From contig NZ_VWXD01000001.1 of assembly GCF_011752625.1 (NCBI RefSeq), positions 620,001 through 684,000 on the forward strand: a DNA stretch of 64,000 nucleotides. Reading direction: 5' to 3'. The notes under the pieces were generated by a model, which was not told the DNA's origin, did not search any database, and saw nothing but the letters and a program-made list of their open reading frames with translations. The position numbers were made by a program, and so were the translations under genes. Below, piece after piece: positions 28,601 to 38,252 of the stretch. Within the stretch, counting starts at the first letter, position 1; every line of letters starts with the position of its first letter. The DNA is from Candidatus Pantoea formicae. Its GTDB lineage: Bacteria; Pseudomonadota; Gammaproteobacteria; Enterobacterales; Enterobacteriaceae.

Positions 28601-31600
28601 TGAACTCCGCACTGGCAGAGAGGGGTGCGTCACCGGCCGCGTCCAATACATCCGCGATAGCACGTAAACCTAGCTGATCGATCAGCTGCCAGAACTGCGT
28701 CAATGATGAGGCGGACGTGTGACGCGCCAGTGGTGAACGCGCCGCTGCCAGTTGCGTTTGCCAGTCAGCAGGGCTGACTTCAGCGACCAGCGCCTGATGG
28801 GCCTGCTGCGTATTTTTATGCAACACCAGCCATGCGGCGAGGCGCTTCTCACCTCGCGCTTCGCCCAGCGTATCAACCACCGCTTCTTTTACCGCTGGAT
28901 GCTGTAACAGCACCGACTCGATTTCACCTAATTCAATTCGGTTACCCGCAATTTTGACCTGGAAGTCGCGGCGACCTAAGAATTCCAGTGTGCCATCTTT
29001 CCAGTAACGAGCCAGATCGCCCGTGCGATAGAGGCGTTGCTCGCCGTGAGTGATAAAGCTCTCAGCGGTGCGCTGTGCATCGTTTTCATACCCTGCGGCC
29101 AGTCCTGTGCCAGAAATGTACAAATCACCCGTGACGTAGTCGGGACGATCGCGTAGTGCGTCATCCAGCACGTGATAGGCTTGGTTGGTGAGGGGATAGC
29201 CATAAGGGATCGCGCTCCAACTGCTCTCCACCTGCTCCACGGCAAACCAGTTTGACCAGATTGACGCTTCCGTCGCACCACCCATCGCCACCAGCTGTGC
29301 CAGTGGTGCCGCATCTTGTAGGCGGGTCGGTAAACTTAGCGGGATCCAGTCACCACTCAGCCATACCTTGCGCAGAGCGGCCAGAGGCTGCGCATGATGT
29401 TCTGCTTCGCTTAACAACAGATCCAACAGCGCGGGTACGGAATTCCACAGGCTAACCTGTTCTTGTTTTATCCAGTGCAGCCAACGCGCCGGATCGCGAA
29501 TCGCTTCCGCTTCGGGCAGCACCAGTGTGCCGCCCGCGGCGAAGGTGCCATACAGGTCATAAACCGCGAGATCGAACCAGAGTGAAGAGAGACCTAACAC
29601 GCGATCCGACGCATCAACACCAAAGCGCTGGTTTACATCCAGCACCGTATTGACGGCGCCTCGATGGTTGATCAACACCCCTTTTGGGGTCCCGGTCGAA
29701 CCTGAGGTGTAGATAACGTAGGCGGCATCGTCAGGCTGATGGGTGCGCATGATGACTTCATCAGAAGTCACCGGTGCAGCAGCATCAACCACGACGCAGG
29801 TAGCGTATTCGCTAAGGGCCGCGAGACTCTCTGGTTGCACCAGCAGCACTCGAATCGCGCTACCTTGCAGGATCCTGGTCAAACGGCGTGCAGGTGTATC
29901 ATCGGCGAGCGGCACCCAGGCTGCACCAAGTGACTGAATCGCCAGACAAGCGGCGACCTGTGCCGCTCCTTTATGCATCACCACCGCCACGCGGTCGCCA
30001 TGGGCCACGCCCAGCGTTTGCAGCTCCAGGGCAATTCCTTGGCTCCAGCGAGCTAAGGCGTGATAGCTCCAGCGGCCTTCTGCCGTCACCAGCGCAGGGG
30101 CCGCTGGCGTGCTGGCCACCTGGCGCCAGAACAAGCCATCCAGGGTCATCTCGCTCAGGGGCTGTTCAGTGGCATTGATCTGTTGGCGAACCTGCAACTG
30201 GTCAGCGGGGAGCAGCGCGGGGAGCGGCGCATGCCAGTCAAGACTTTCCCCCGCGAGTCGCTCAAGTAGCTGTGCGTAAGCGTTAAACATCGCTTCAGCT
30301 ACACCAGGAAGAAACAGGTCATCTACCATGTCCCAGTTGTAAACCAGCGCACCTTCCTGCTCGCTGGCTTGATGATCCAACCACACCTGAGGGGTCTGGC
30401 TTAGACCATAACGGATCTCACCGAGTGGACTTTCCGCTGCACCCTTGGTCGGATCGCTGACGCCAAGTTGGCTGGTAAACACCACCGGCATACTCACCAG
30501 TGACTGCTGCTCACGACCGCGATTCCATTCTCGCAGCACATCAACCGCACTGAACTGACGATGCTGCAAACTCTCCAGCACTTCACCGTTTACCCGGAGT
30601 GCCTGTTCAGCAAAGCTCAGCTGAGCAGGATTATCCAACGCCAACAGTGTGACAGCGGTGAAATCGCCGACCATACGCTGTACGTCTTCATGACTCCCCA
30701 GACGATCAAAGATGGTGAGATTAAGGCAGAACTGTGGCTCGCGGCTCCAGGCTGCAAGCACCTGGGAGAAGGCGGCGATTAACAGCGAAGCAGGGGTGAT
30801 GCCTTGCTTGGCGGCCCGTTCACGCAGGGTTTGCCATTTCTCTGCCGACAGGGTCTGTTGGCGGCGCGTGAAACGTGGATGCGTCTGCATCAAGCGATCG
30901 CTCTGCAGCGGCAATTGCGGTGCAGCGGGAAGTGAAGGCAGACGCGCCAGCCAATAGTCGCGGTCTTCCTGCCAGTGCGTCAGCCTTGCCCCTTGCCGAT
31001 CCTGTCGCGCCAATACGTAATCGCGGAATGTCAGGGTAAAGGGTTCGAGCCCTGCAGCATGCATATCGCCTTCTGCGCGGTACAACGCCACCAGCTCTTC
31101 CCACAAGATCTGGCTGCTGGTCGCATCATTGATCAGCATGTCGATGCTGATATAGAGACGGCTACCGCCACTGGGGAGGCGCGCCAGACGCAGATCGAAC
31201 ATCGGCCAACGGTCACAGGGGAGTACCTGATGTGACAACGTGTCACGACACTGCTGGCTGGCGTGATCCGCCTCCTCAGCCGAACAATCTTGCAGATCCA
31301 GTACCTGGATACGATACGGCGGTACTTCACGGAGGACGCGCTGTTGTCCACTCTCTTCAATAATGAGTCTGAGGGCATCATGACGCTCGACCAGCAGATT
31401 CCAGCAGCGCTCCAGTCGCGAGATATCCAGCGGTTCGGCGGCGTCAGCCTCCAGGTAAGCGTGGCAGGCCACGCCACCCAGTGCGTAGTGATCCTGACGG
31501 CCAATCCAGTAAGCGTATTGCAGCTCAGTCAGTGGGAAGGGTGAGAAACGGCCCTGTGCATCGTGCTGTAGCACCACTTCCGCATCCATGGCGATCTGTT

Positions 31601-34600
31601 CAGGTTCCACATACGGCAGCTGGGTTTTCAGGTAGTGCACCAGGCGTGCGGGCGTGCTGTGCTCAAACAGCGCTTTTAACTCACAACGAATACCCAGCTG
31701 GCTCTGGCAACTGCGCGCAAAGTCCATCACCAAAATCGAGTCCATGCCCAAGGCCAGCAATTCAGCGTCGGGTTCTATGGATTGCGGTGACATGCGTAAA
31801 GTTCGACCCAACTCATTGCGCACGAAGTGCTCTATCGCCTGGTGCTGTGCTTCCGCCGAGAGTTGAGTCAATTCACTCAAATCGGGCGCTTCTTCTATCG
31901 GTAGCGCCTGGGTTTGCTGTTCGAGGCAGCGGCGGAAAAGATGTGTCGGGTGGTAGAGGCCAAACATGGGCACGAATTTGCCCCAGTCAACCTCAGCCGC
32001 CAGCCAGACAGCCGCATGGGCATTAGCGCGCTCGCCAGCGGCAAACAGGCGATCGAGGGTGGCCAAATAGCGTGACGGTGACTGACGATAAATGCCCGCG
32101 ATACGCAGATAATTCAGCAGCGAGGCATCGACTTCTGACATGCCTGCGCCGCCACTCCATGGTCCCCAAGAGACACTCATGCCCGGCAAGCCGAGATGGC
32201 GTCGCTGGCGCATCAGTGCGTCTTGCCAGGCGTTGGCTGCGCCGTAGTGAATCTGTAAGCGGCTTCCCCATACACCGGCAATGGAGGTAAAGCAGACGAA
32301 CCAGCGGTGCGCACGATGGCGTGTGGCGCGATCCAACAGCGCCGTGCCTGTCATTTTCGCGCTGGTGACCGCGTGATAGTCCTCCTCGGTAATGTCCTCC
32401 AGCGGGTTAAAACGCCCCACGCCTGCGCAGTGGAAAACCCCGGCCAGCGGGCGTTCAAGTGCATCGATACGCTCGAACAGGGTATCGACTTGCTGTGGGT
32501 TGCTGATATCAGCTTCAGTGCAGAACAATTCCACACCACGTCCACGCAACCAGTTCAGCCATGGTTGCCAGTGAGAGCCTGGCGGCTTGCGACCGGACAG
32601 CACCAGATGGCGTGCTCCGTTATCCACCAGCCATTCGCTGATATAACGTCCCAGCGCGCCCCATGCGCCAACAACCAGAACAGTTTCTTCGGAGGAGACG
32701 TTAAATGATTGTTCAGTGTGCAGCAGTTCGTCATGCACGGGCGTCAGGCAGGGGCGTAGCCACTGGTTGTCGCGCAGCATCAGGGCATCATCACTGCCGA
32801 AATGGGCGGCGGCGCGATGCAGTGCAGCAACCCGCACCTCCGCTGTGGTCAGTCGGGAGACATCCAGCAGCAACCATTTACAAGCCGGATATTCGATGGC
32901 GAGCGCACGAGCTGCACCCCATGCGGCAGCTTGATCGGGATCGCAACCCTCATTCGCGGTGGCTTGTGCCTCCTCACTCAGTACCAGAATACGCAGTGCC
33001 ACATTCCGTTTTTGCAGCTGTTTGAGGGTGGCAATCAGTGGCCAGACATCGCTTCCTGGGAGATAGACGGCAACATCACCCTCGCGCCAGTTTTCCAGAA
33101 TCGCTGCACTGTTGGGGCACCATGCTGCTGTCAAACCCTTGGCGGTGAAAGCTGGCAATAAGTCGTTGGCCAACGACTCTTCGCCGAACAGCCAATAGCG
33201 TGCGGCCGAGTTATTGTTTTCTGCGAGATCCAGCGCTTCCCATTGCTGGGTGTAGAGCGGCACCGGTTCCGCGCGGCTATGTGAAGGCTGTGGCTGCAGA
33301 GGAAGCGGCTCACGCGGCGCATCGCCATCGTACTCTAGCCACCAGGTTTGGCGATGGAACGGGTAACGCGGCATCTTACGCGGCGAGAGCATGGGTGAGG
33401 AGAAGGTAGCCGCCTGCGGATCATCCCAGTGGAAATCGACGCCTTGCAGGTAGAGTGCCTGCATCGCTTCACGTAGCGTTAGCACTTCATGAGTGCCCCG
33501 TCGCAAGCTGCCCACCACATTGACGGGATGCGAAGCGGGATGTTGCAACAGGTGACGCTGTGCCAGCGCAGTGAGGATGTTGTGCGGCCCAATCTCCAGT
33601 AAGAGATCGCACTGCTCTGCCATATGTTGTAAAGCCGGCCAGAATTGTACCGGCTGACGCGCATGGCGACGCCAGTAGTCGGCATCCGTAGGTAGGGTAA
33701 GTGCTTCACCTGTCATGGTTGAAACAAAGGGAATCGATGGCGATTGGCTGGCGACCTGGCGACAGGCTTGCTGCCAGTCATCCAACATCGGTTCCAACAG
33801 CGGTGAGTGGAAAGCGTGTGAAACTTGCAGGGGCCGTGCACTGATATCTTCAGCGGCCAACTGCTGACGCAACGTTTCAAGCAGCGTAGCTTCCCCTGCA
33901 ATCACCGTATCTTCAGTACCGTTAAGGGCGGCAATGGAAATGCGGGTGGCATCAAACGCTGCCAGGCGTTGCTCGCAGGCGTCGGCGCTCAGGCGAACGG
34001 CCAGCATGCCACCGCCAGAGGGAAGCGCCTGCATGAGACGTGCGCGGGTCACAATCAGCTGTGCTGCGCTCTCCAGCGTCCAACCGCCCGCGATAACCAG
34101 TGCAGCAAATTCACCTATCGAGTGCCCGGCGATGGCAACAGGCTGCACGCCGTAGCATTGCCACATGCGTGCCAGTGCATACCCCACGGCAAAGAGCGCG
34201 GGCTGTGTCCATTCGGTCTGATCAATGTCACGCCATGACGGATCATGTAGATGGCTGATCAGCGATTCACCCAACCAAGGGACCAGTGCCTGATCCGCTT
34301 CGTCCAGAGCCTGGCGAAACGCCGGTTCTCGCGCGTAAAGTTCACGCGACATGCCTGCATATTGCGCGCCCTGGCCGGTAAACAGGAAGCCGACGCGAGG
34401 TGCCTGCACGATGGCTTCGGCAATAGGCGCTTGTTGAAGCTTTGCGCGTAACTCATTGGCGTCATGCGCGATCACCGCCAGACGCAACGGATGGTGATCG
34501 CGTTGCCGCGCCAGACTTGCTGCAACCGCATTCAGCGGCAATCCATCGTCTGGCTGTTCAATCCACTGCTGTCGTATTTGCTCCAGTGCCTCGGCGGAGC

Positions 34601-37600
34601 GGGCAGAGAACAGGCAGAGTTGTGGCTGTTGGTCTGCCACCAAGTCAGTTGGGGTACGATGGGGTGCTTGTTCCAGAATCACATGTGAGAGCGTGCCGGC
34701 GAAACCATATGACGTCACGCCCGCACGCCTTGGGGCGGCGCGTCTTGGCCATGGTTGGTTCTCGCTGGGAATCGCCGCCGGGATGCTGGCAAGATCAATC
34801 AAAGGATTGAGCTGTTTTAAACCGGCATGCGGTGGGATCGTCCCTTTTTCAAGCGCCAGCACGGTTTTAACCAAACCCGATGCCCCAGCAGCGGCTTCAA
34901 GATGGCCGATATTGGTCTTCACCGAACCTAACCAGAGGGGATCACGTGCCTGACGTCCGGTAAACACGGCTGCCACCGACTGATACTCGATAGGATCGCC
35001 CAGACGCGTACCGGTGCCGTGCAACTCCAGATAGTCAATATCGTCTGGTTTCAGATTCGCGCGGGCTAATACTCGCTGCAGCAGACGACGCTGCGCCTCA
35101 CCGTTAGGGGCTGAGAGACTGCTACTGGCACCATCCTGACGCACCAGGCTGCCACGGATCACTGCACGAATGTCATCGCCTTGCGCCAGCGCCTGAGACA
35201 GCGGTTTAAGCAGAAACGCCACGCAACCTTCGCCGCGTACATAGCCATCGGCGGCGGCATCAAAGGTTTTGCAGTGACCATCAGCCGCCAGCATGCCAGC
35301 TTTATGCAGCACCTCATCCACTTCTGGCAGCAGTTGCAACTTCACGCCTGCCGCCATTGCCAGATCGCATTCGCCCAGCCTCAGCGCCTGACAGGCCATA
35401 TGCAGGGCGCTGTGTGACGATGAACAGGCGGTATCGACGGCAACCGACGGGCCTTCCCAGCCATAAAAGTAGGAGAGTCGGCCACAGGCTGCGGCAAAGG
35501 AGTTGCCAGTGCCGTAATAGGCATCAAGATGGCTATTTTCGCCGGTGATAAACGGCAGGTGCGAATAGTCACCGGTGCCAATCCCGACGTAGACACCGAC
35601 ATCACCACCTTTAAGCTGGGAAGGGCGTAATCCCGCATCTTCCAGTGCGTGCCAGCTCACCTCCAGCAGCATGCGTTGCTGCGGATCGGTGTTGATCGCT
35701 TCACGAGGTGAGAGGCCAAAGAAACTGGCATCAAAGTCTGCGGGATTATTCAGATAGGCACCGAAACCTGGAATCGCCTCACTCCGCCGGAAGCGCTCAA
35801 TCGGCATTGGGCGGATGGCAGATGCGCCTTCAGAAAGTAGCTGCCAGAAGGCGTCATCATCCTGTGCCTCTTCGCCTTCGGCTCCCGGCAAGCGGAAGGC
35901 CATGCCGATGATGGCGATAGGCTCGTCAGCGGCCATTCTTTCGGGTTCTTTCGCTGCGTCTGGGCTTGCAGCGAGTTTGCCACTGATGCGTGCTGCCAGC
36001 GCTTCTGCGCCAGGGGCTTCATAGAGATCGCTCTCCTGAAGCGTGACGTCATAGTGTTGGCGGATGCGTGCCATCAGTGTCGTGGCACCGAGTGAATCAA
36101 GGCCGTAACTGAACAGCGAACGCTGTGGGTCAATGTGACGCGCGGCGACGTTGCCCAATAACTCGGCCACTTGCTGTGTCAGCCAGCGTGTTATGTCGCT
36201 CTTGGCCTGGGATGACGCCTCTGGCTCAGGTTGTTGCGGCAGCAGACGATGCAGTTGATCCTGCAGCAGTGCCTCACGCAGCGCGCGGCGACGTACTTTA
36301 CCGCTGGTTGTCCGTAGCAGAGTGCCTTTGCGCAGCGGGATAATTTGCCAGGCGGTGAGTTGATGCTCCTCGGCAATGCGCTGCCGTACCGTATCGATAA
36401 GCTGAGTCAGCTCTTCTGGCTGTGCACGCTGGCACTCCAGCACCACGACCAGTCGTTCTTCCTCTTGCTCGGTAGCGGGCAGTGAAAAGGCGGCTGCGCC
36501 ATCGCTGACGGCCAGCGGGTGGGCGGCTACCGCAGTGGCTTCGATATCATTTGGGTAATGGCACTCTCCACGAATGATAATGCTGTCTTTCAGTCTTCCA
36601 GTGATAAACAGCTGTCCCTGGTGCAGGAATCCCAGGTCGCCAGTACGCAGCCAGTGATGATGATCACCTGCTACTCTGGCCTGAAAGGTGTGCTGTGTTT
36701 CTGCATCGCGCTGCCAGTAACCACCGGCTACGGCTGCACCGCTGAGCCAGATTTCACCCACTTCATTCTGACCACAGAAACGCGCTTCGTCAGGCTGCAC
36801 AATACGCAATTGCTGTTGACCAAAATCGTTGCCGCAACCGACGTAACGGCGTGTATTCGGGCCAGGTACGGCATGGATAATGACCTCATTGCGTAGCAGC
36901 GCGTCGCGCTCAACATCCAGTAACACCGGCTCTGGTGCGCGATTGCCCGCAGCGATCAGTGTGGCTTCCGCAAGGCCATAGGAGGGCTTAATGGCGGAGA
37001 GCGCTAGACCGCAGTCGGCGAAGCGCTGCCAGAAATTCATCATTTGTTGCGCTGAAACCGGCTCAGCAGACGGCACCAGACTCTTCACGCTGCTGAGATC
37101 AATTTGGGTCAGGCGATGCGGCTCTCGCTCGGCGGCGTCAAGGCAGCGCTGCAGGGCAAAATTAGGGCAGGGCAAAACCGTCGCGCGATATTCACTGGCC
37201 AGTTCCAGCCAGCGAAGCGGGTCTTGCACAAAGGCGACCGGCGGCAGATACAGCGCAGTGTTGCCATACACCAACGGCGAGAGGATGCCCATGATCAGGC
37301 CCATATCGTGATAAAGCGGCAACCAGCTTGCCACCACACAGGCTTCATCAGGTAGGGTCAGACAGGTAAGGAACTCAAGGTTGGCCAGCAGGTTGGCATG
37401 GCGATTAATGACCCCATTAGGCTCACCCGTTGAACCAGAGGTGTATTGCAGAAACGCCAGCGTGGCCCCCGTTAGATCGGGTGCAACGTAGCTTAGGTTC
37501 TCGGAGCGTGTTTCTTCATCGGTTAACACGCAGCTGAGCTTGAATTTGGCGGTAAACGCTTGTAAAGCCTCAGCTGAATCCTGGGCGATATCGCGCCCGG

Positions 37601-37973
37601 TGAGAATCATCTGTGGCTGACAGTCATCTGCTATCGCTTCCAGTTTCCCCAGCACACGTTTAACGCGAGCGGCGCCAGAGAGGTTGACCGGTACCGCGAC
37701 GATCCCGGCGTAGAAACAGCCCAGCAGCGAAATGACATAGTCGAGTCCAGAGGGATGAAGAATCAGCGCCATGGCGCCGGGTTCAGCCTGCTGCTGAAGT
37801 CTGGCGGCTAGCGTTCGCGCCTTGGACGCAACTTCAGCAAAGGTCAGCGATTGCATCTGACCGTCGAGAGAGAGAAAACGCAGTGCGGGGCGATCCGGCG
37901 TTTTCTTCGCATGCTGATCGATCGCAGCCGTCAGCGTGTTCCAGCCATAGCTTTTCTGGCGTTGCTCAGCCAT
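25611..37973 (-). CDS. Megasynthase FAAL-ACP-KS-AT-KR-ACP-Cy-A-(MT)-PCP-Cy-PCP
   Basis: A 4120-residue PKS-NRPS. FAAL/acyl-AMP ligase (about 10-570; YTSGSTGEPNGV near 178), ACP1 (YGLDSLG near 624), KS (about 680-1100; VDTACSSS near 848), AT (about 1150-1450; GHSIGEF near 1284), KR (about 1560-1960; GAWGALG near 1768, catalytic HYGAANAW), ACP2 (LGMDSI near 2078), Cy1 (DMLINDATS near 2279), A (about 2620-3440; FDLAVYDLY, WNSVPALL, LSGDW fit the Cys-type code), an embedded degenerate methyltransferase-like region (LELGGRSGVSS near 3228), PCP1 (AGGDSL near 3498), Cy2 (DNLICDGRS near 3691), PCP2 (AGATSL near 4051). By analogy with micacocidin MicC, a fatty acid is activated, extended and cyclised to an alkylsalicylate, then joined to two cysteines as thiazolines. 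ATG at 37973 has GAGGTTACA before it; a GTG at 38015 is the alternative. First gene of the leftward operon. Confidence 0.92.
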   Translation of the reverse strand: MAEQRQKSYGWNTLTAAIDQHAKKTPDRPALRFLSLDGQMQSLTFAEVASKARTLAARLQQQAEPGAMALILHPSGLDYVISLLGCFYAGIVAVPVNLSGAARVKRVLGKLEAIADDCQPQMILTGRDIAQDSAEALQAFTAKFKLSCVLTDEETRSENLSYVAPDLTGATLAFLQYTSGSTGEPNGVINRHANLLANLEFLTCLTLPDEACVVASWLPLYHDMGLIMGILSPLVYGNTALYLPPVAFVQDPLRWLELASEYRATVLPCPNFALQRCLDAAEREPHRLTQIDLSSVKSLVPSAEPVSAQQMMNFWQRFADCGLALSAIKPSYGLAEATLIAAGNRAPEPVLLDVERDALLRNEVIIHAVPGPNTRRYVGCGNDFGQQQLRIVQPDEARFCGQNEVGEIWLSGAAVAGGYWQRDAETQHTFQARVAGDHHHWLRTGDLGFLHQGQLFITGRLKDSIIIRGECHYPNDIEATAVAAHPLAVSDGAAAFSLPATEQEEERLVVVLECQRAQPEELTQLIDTVRQRIAEEHQLTAWQIIPLRKGTLLRTTSGKVRRRALREALLQDQLHRLLPQQPEPEASSQAKSDITRWLTQQVAELLGNVAARHIDPQRSLFSYGLDSLGATTLMARIRQHYDVTLQESDLYEAPGAEALAARISGKLAASPDAAKEPERMAADEPIAIIGMAFRLPGAEGEEAQDDDAFWQLLSEGASAIRPMPIERFRRSEAIPGFGAYLNNPADFDASFFGLSPREAINTDPQQRMLLEVSWHALEDAGLRPSQLKGGDVGVYVGIGTGDYSHLPFITGENSHLDAYYGTGNSFAAACGRLSYFYGWEGPSVAVDTACSSSHSALHMACQALRLGECDLAMAAGVKLQLLPEVDEVLHKAGMLAADGHCKTFDAAADGYVRGEGCVAFLLKPLSQALAQGDDIRAVIRGSLVRQDGASSSLSAPNGEAQRRLLQRVLARANLKPDDIDYLELHGTGTRLGDPIEYQSVAAVFTGRQARDPLWLGSVKTNIGHLEAAAGASGLVKTVLALEKGTIPPHAGLKQLNPLIDLASIPAAIPSENQPWPRRAAPRRAGVTSYGFAGTLSHVILEQAPHRTPTDLVADQQPQLCLFSARSAEALEQIRQQWIEQPDDGLPLNAVAASLARQRDHHPLRLAVIAHDANELRAKLQQAPIAEAIVQAPRVGFLFTGQGAQYAGMSRELYAREPAFRQALDEADQALVPWLGESLISHLHDPSWRDIDQTEWTQPALFAVGYALARMWQCYGVQPVAIAGHSIGEFAALVIAGGWTLESAAQLIVTRARLMQALPSGGGMLAVRLSADACEQRLAAFDATRISIAALNGTEDTVIAGEATLLETLRQQLAAEDISARPLQVSHAFHSPLLEPMLDDWQQACRQVASQSPSIPFVSTMTGEALTLPTDADYWRRHARQPVQFWPALQHMAEQCDLLLEIGPHNILTALAQRHLLQHPASHPVNVVGSLRRGTHEVLTLREAMQALYLQGVDFHWDDPQAATFSSPMLSPRKMPRYPFHRQTWWLEYDGDAPREPLPLQPQPSHSRAEPVPLYTQQWEALDLAENNNSAARYWLFGEESLANDLLPAFTAKGLTAAWCPNSAAILENWREGDVAVYLPGSDVWPLIATLKQLQKRNVALRILVLSEEAQATANEGCDPDQAAAWGAARALAIEYPACKWLLLDVSRLTTAEVRVAALHRAAAHFGSDDALMLRDNQWLRPCLTPVHDELLHTEQSFNVSSEETVLVVGAWGALGRYISEWLVDNGARHLVLSGRKPPGSHWQPWLNWLRGRGVELFCTEADISNPQQVDTLFERIDALERPLAGVFHCAGVGRFNPLEDITEEDYHAVTSAKMTGTALLDRATRHRAHRWFVCFTSIAGVWGSRLQIHYGAANAWQDALMRQRRHLGLPGMSVSWGPWSGGAGMSEVDASLLNYLRIAGIYRQSPSRYLATLDRLFAAGERANAHAAVWLAAEVDWGKFVPMFGLYHPTHLFRRCLEQQTQALPIEEAPDLSELTQLSAEAQHQAIEHFVRNELGRTLRMSPQSIEPDAELLALGMDSILVMDFARSCQSQLGIRCELKALFEHSTPARLVHYLKTQLPYVEPEQIAMDAEVVLQHDAQGRFSPFPLTELQYAYWIGRQDHYALGGVACHAYLEADAAEPLDISRLERCWNLLVERHDALRLIIEESGQQRVLREVPPYRIQVLDLQDCSAEEADHASQQCRDTLSHQVLPCDRWPMFDLRLARLPSGGSRLYISIDMLINDATSSQILWEELVALYRAEGDMHAAGLEPFTLTFRDYVLARQDRQGARLTHWQEDRDYWLARLPSLPAAPQLPLQSDRLMQTHPRFTRRQQTLSAEKWQTLRERAAKQGITPASLLIAAFSQVLAAWSREPQFCLNLTIFDRLGSHEDVQRMVGDFTAVTLLALDNPAQLSFAEQALRVNGEVLESLQHRQFSAVDVLREWNRGREQQSLVSMPVVFTSQLGVSDPTKGAAESPLGEIRYGLSQTPQVWLDHQASEQEGALVYNWDMVDDLFLPGVAEAMFNAYAQLLERLAGESLDWHAPLPALLPADQLQVRQQINATEQPLSEMTLDGLFWRQVASTPAAPALVTAEGRWSYHALARWSQGIALELQTLGVAHGDRVAVVMHKGAAQVAACLAIQSLGAAWVPLADDTPARRLTRILQGSAIRVLLVQPESLAALSEYATCVVVDAAAPVTSDEVIMRTHQPDDAAYVIYTSGSTGTPKGVLINHRGAVNTVLDVNQRFGVDASDRVLGLSSLWFDLAVYDLYGTFAAGGTLVLPEAEAIRDPARWLHWIKQEQVSLWNSVPALLDLLLSEAEHHAQPLAALRKVWLSGDWIPLSLPTRLQDAAPLAQLVAMGGATEASIWSNWFAVEQVESSWSAIPYGYPLTNQAYHVLDDALRDRPDYVTGDLYISGTGLAAGYENDAQRTAESFITHGEQRLYRTGDLARYWKDGTLEFLGRRDFQVKIAGNRIELGEIESVLLQHPAVKEAVVDTLGEARGEKRLAAWLVLHKNTQQAHQALVAEVSPADWQTQLAAARSPLARHTSASSLTQFWQLIDQLGLRAIADVLDAAGDAPLSASAEFKTLVSRWQALTQNALPTWSQLAQQAAMFGLPDAALTRLQQGATERLQVLRGEKNALELFYSDDDGLSPEQLTQAHPLNATLIAGLAEAVKTFNHRTGRAPRILELGGRSGVSSQSLLQALKGIAVEYHFTDASPLLVQQAERRLVADEYHHLQFSTLDIDKQPLSDIPRVDMVVAFNALHRSKSLPQLLAHLQNLLSPGGSLWAAEMTRNSPFQLATVALLEGGYSHFDDLRAVESLPLLNAEQWQQLCLQQGFATCETLSTSDDSGFHLIVAQMPHTLWQFNPASLIDVMRQQLPGYMIPQQFFCLDALPLTPTGKVARAALPRPQSQQTALRTERTEWHGETAQLAEIWSELLGGAWPAAESHFFEAGGDSLMAVRLVEKVRHRLQRQVALRDLFTAARFSEFAALVSAAPQGEDQPLTLVVDATQREQPFPLTDVQQAYWIGRQSGLPLSGVATHLYVEIEVTDISATALEHAWQQLIQRHEMLRAVIDDQGYQRILSQVPDYPLSCVDLRSASADERNIWEQETREKLGHEVHDTTQWPLFTLHAAQLDDQRLRLCISLDNLICDGRSMVMLLSEWALLARSPHHQLPALEISFRDYVMSQPQWQQQPAWQRALDYWLSRIDSLPPAPQLPVDDIALTHVKPRFTRYQAQLAPAEWQQLRQYAAQSGITPNALLLTAWGYVLANWSVERQFTLNLTQFQRPDVHAQMASLVGDFTSLSLLACDYRHPASFVQHAQALQQQLGSDLSHSDVSAVRVLREAARRFGRVDAMAMPVVFTSGLGVDNRGSDASVAADWLGEFGWSVSQTPQVWIDHQVVERHGALAFSWDCVDALFPDGLMQELFSHYQQVLQRLAGDEASWQQDVAAWLPAHAQQPAKRKASAVTSSVAAITSSADEGLTQQICALLSQITGGNEVSPTRNFFEAGATSLHLIRLRQQLQQKLKIDFPLVTLFDAATPQALAARLMPGNSPVMQESSSGESRLQARQRRRHQRQR

Positions 37974-38089
37974 TGTAACCTCAAACGTTAAGCGTTTATT
38001 AATGTTCCCGCTCACGTCGCACCAGCAAACAAATCAACCCTGCCAAAACACGGATTAAAAACTGGGTGATATAACCCAGAAAATGTAAG

Positions 38090-38108
38090 GATAATGATGA
38101 TTTATCGT
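38090..38108. promoter_or_regulatory. Weaker Fur-box-like site
   Basis: The sequence begins with a perfect half-site GATAATGAT followed by GATTTATCGT; I count 12 of 19 matches to the Fur consensus. It lies 25 bases from a stronger Fur box in the same divergent promoter region and could allow cooperative Fur binding. Confidence 0.45.
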
Positions 38109-38132
38109 AAAATTTTCAGTTGCAACCGTAAA

Positions 38133-38151
38133 TAGAATGATTATCATTTGC
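38133..38151. promoter_or_regulatory. Fur box controlling the divergent siderophore operons
   Basis: The core AATGATTATCATT (38136-38148) matches the centre of the Fur consensus at 12 of 13 positions; over 19 bases I count 14 matches. It lies in the 279-base gap between the leftward megasynthase operon and the rightward NRPS-exporter operon, next to AT-rich promoter-like sequence (TATAAATAAT at about 38157). Iron-replete Fur should repress both directions. Confidence 0.85.
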
Positions 38152-38252
38152 AACATTATAAATAATTAAATTTGAAAATTGCATAAACAATCCTAATGAA
38201 ACCCTGCGATGTGAGTGGTTAATTCTCACGCGTTTCTAAGGCTGGAGCCGTT

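Noticed and set aside
31481..32026. Long open frames antisense to the megasynthase
   Set aside because: GC-rich NRPS/PKS genes routinely leave long open antisense frames; none shows a ribosome site or coherent domain.
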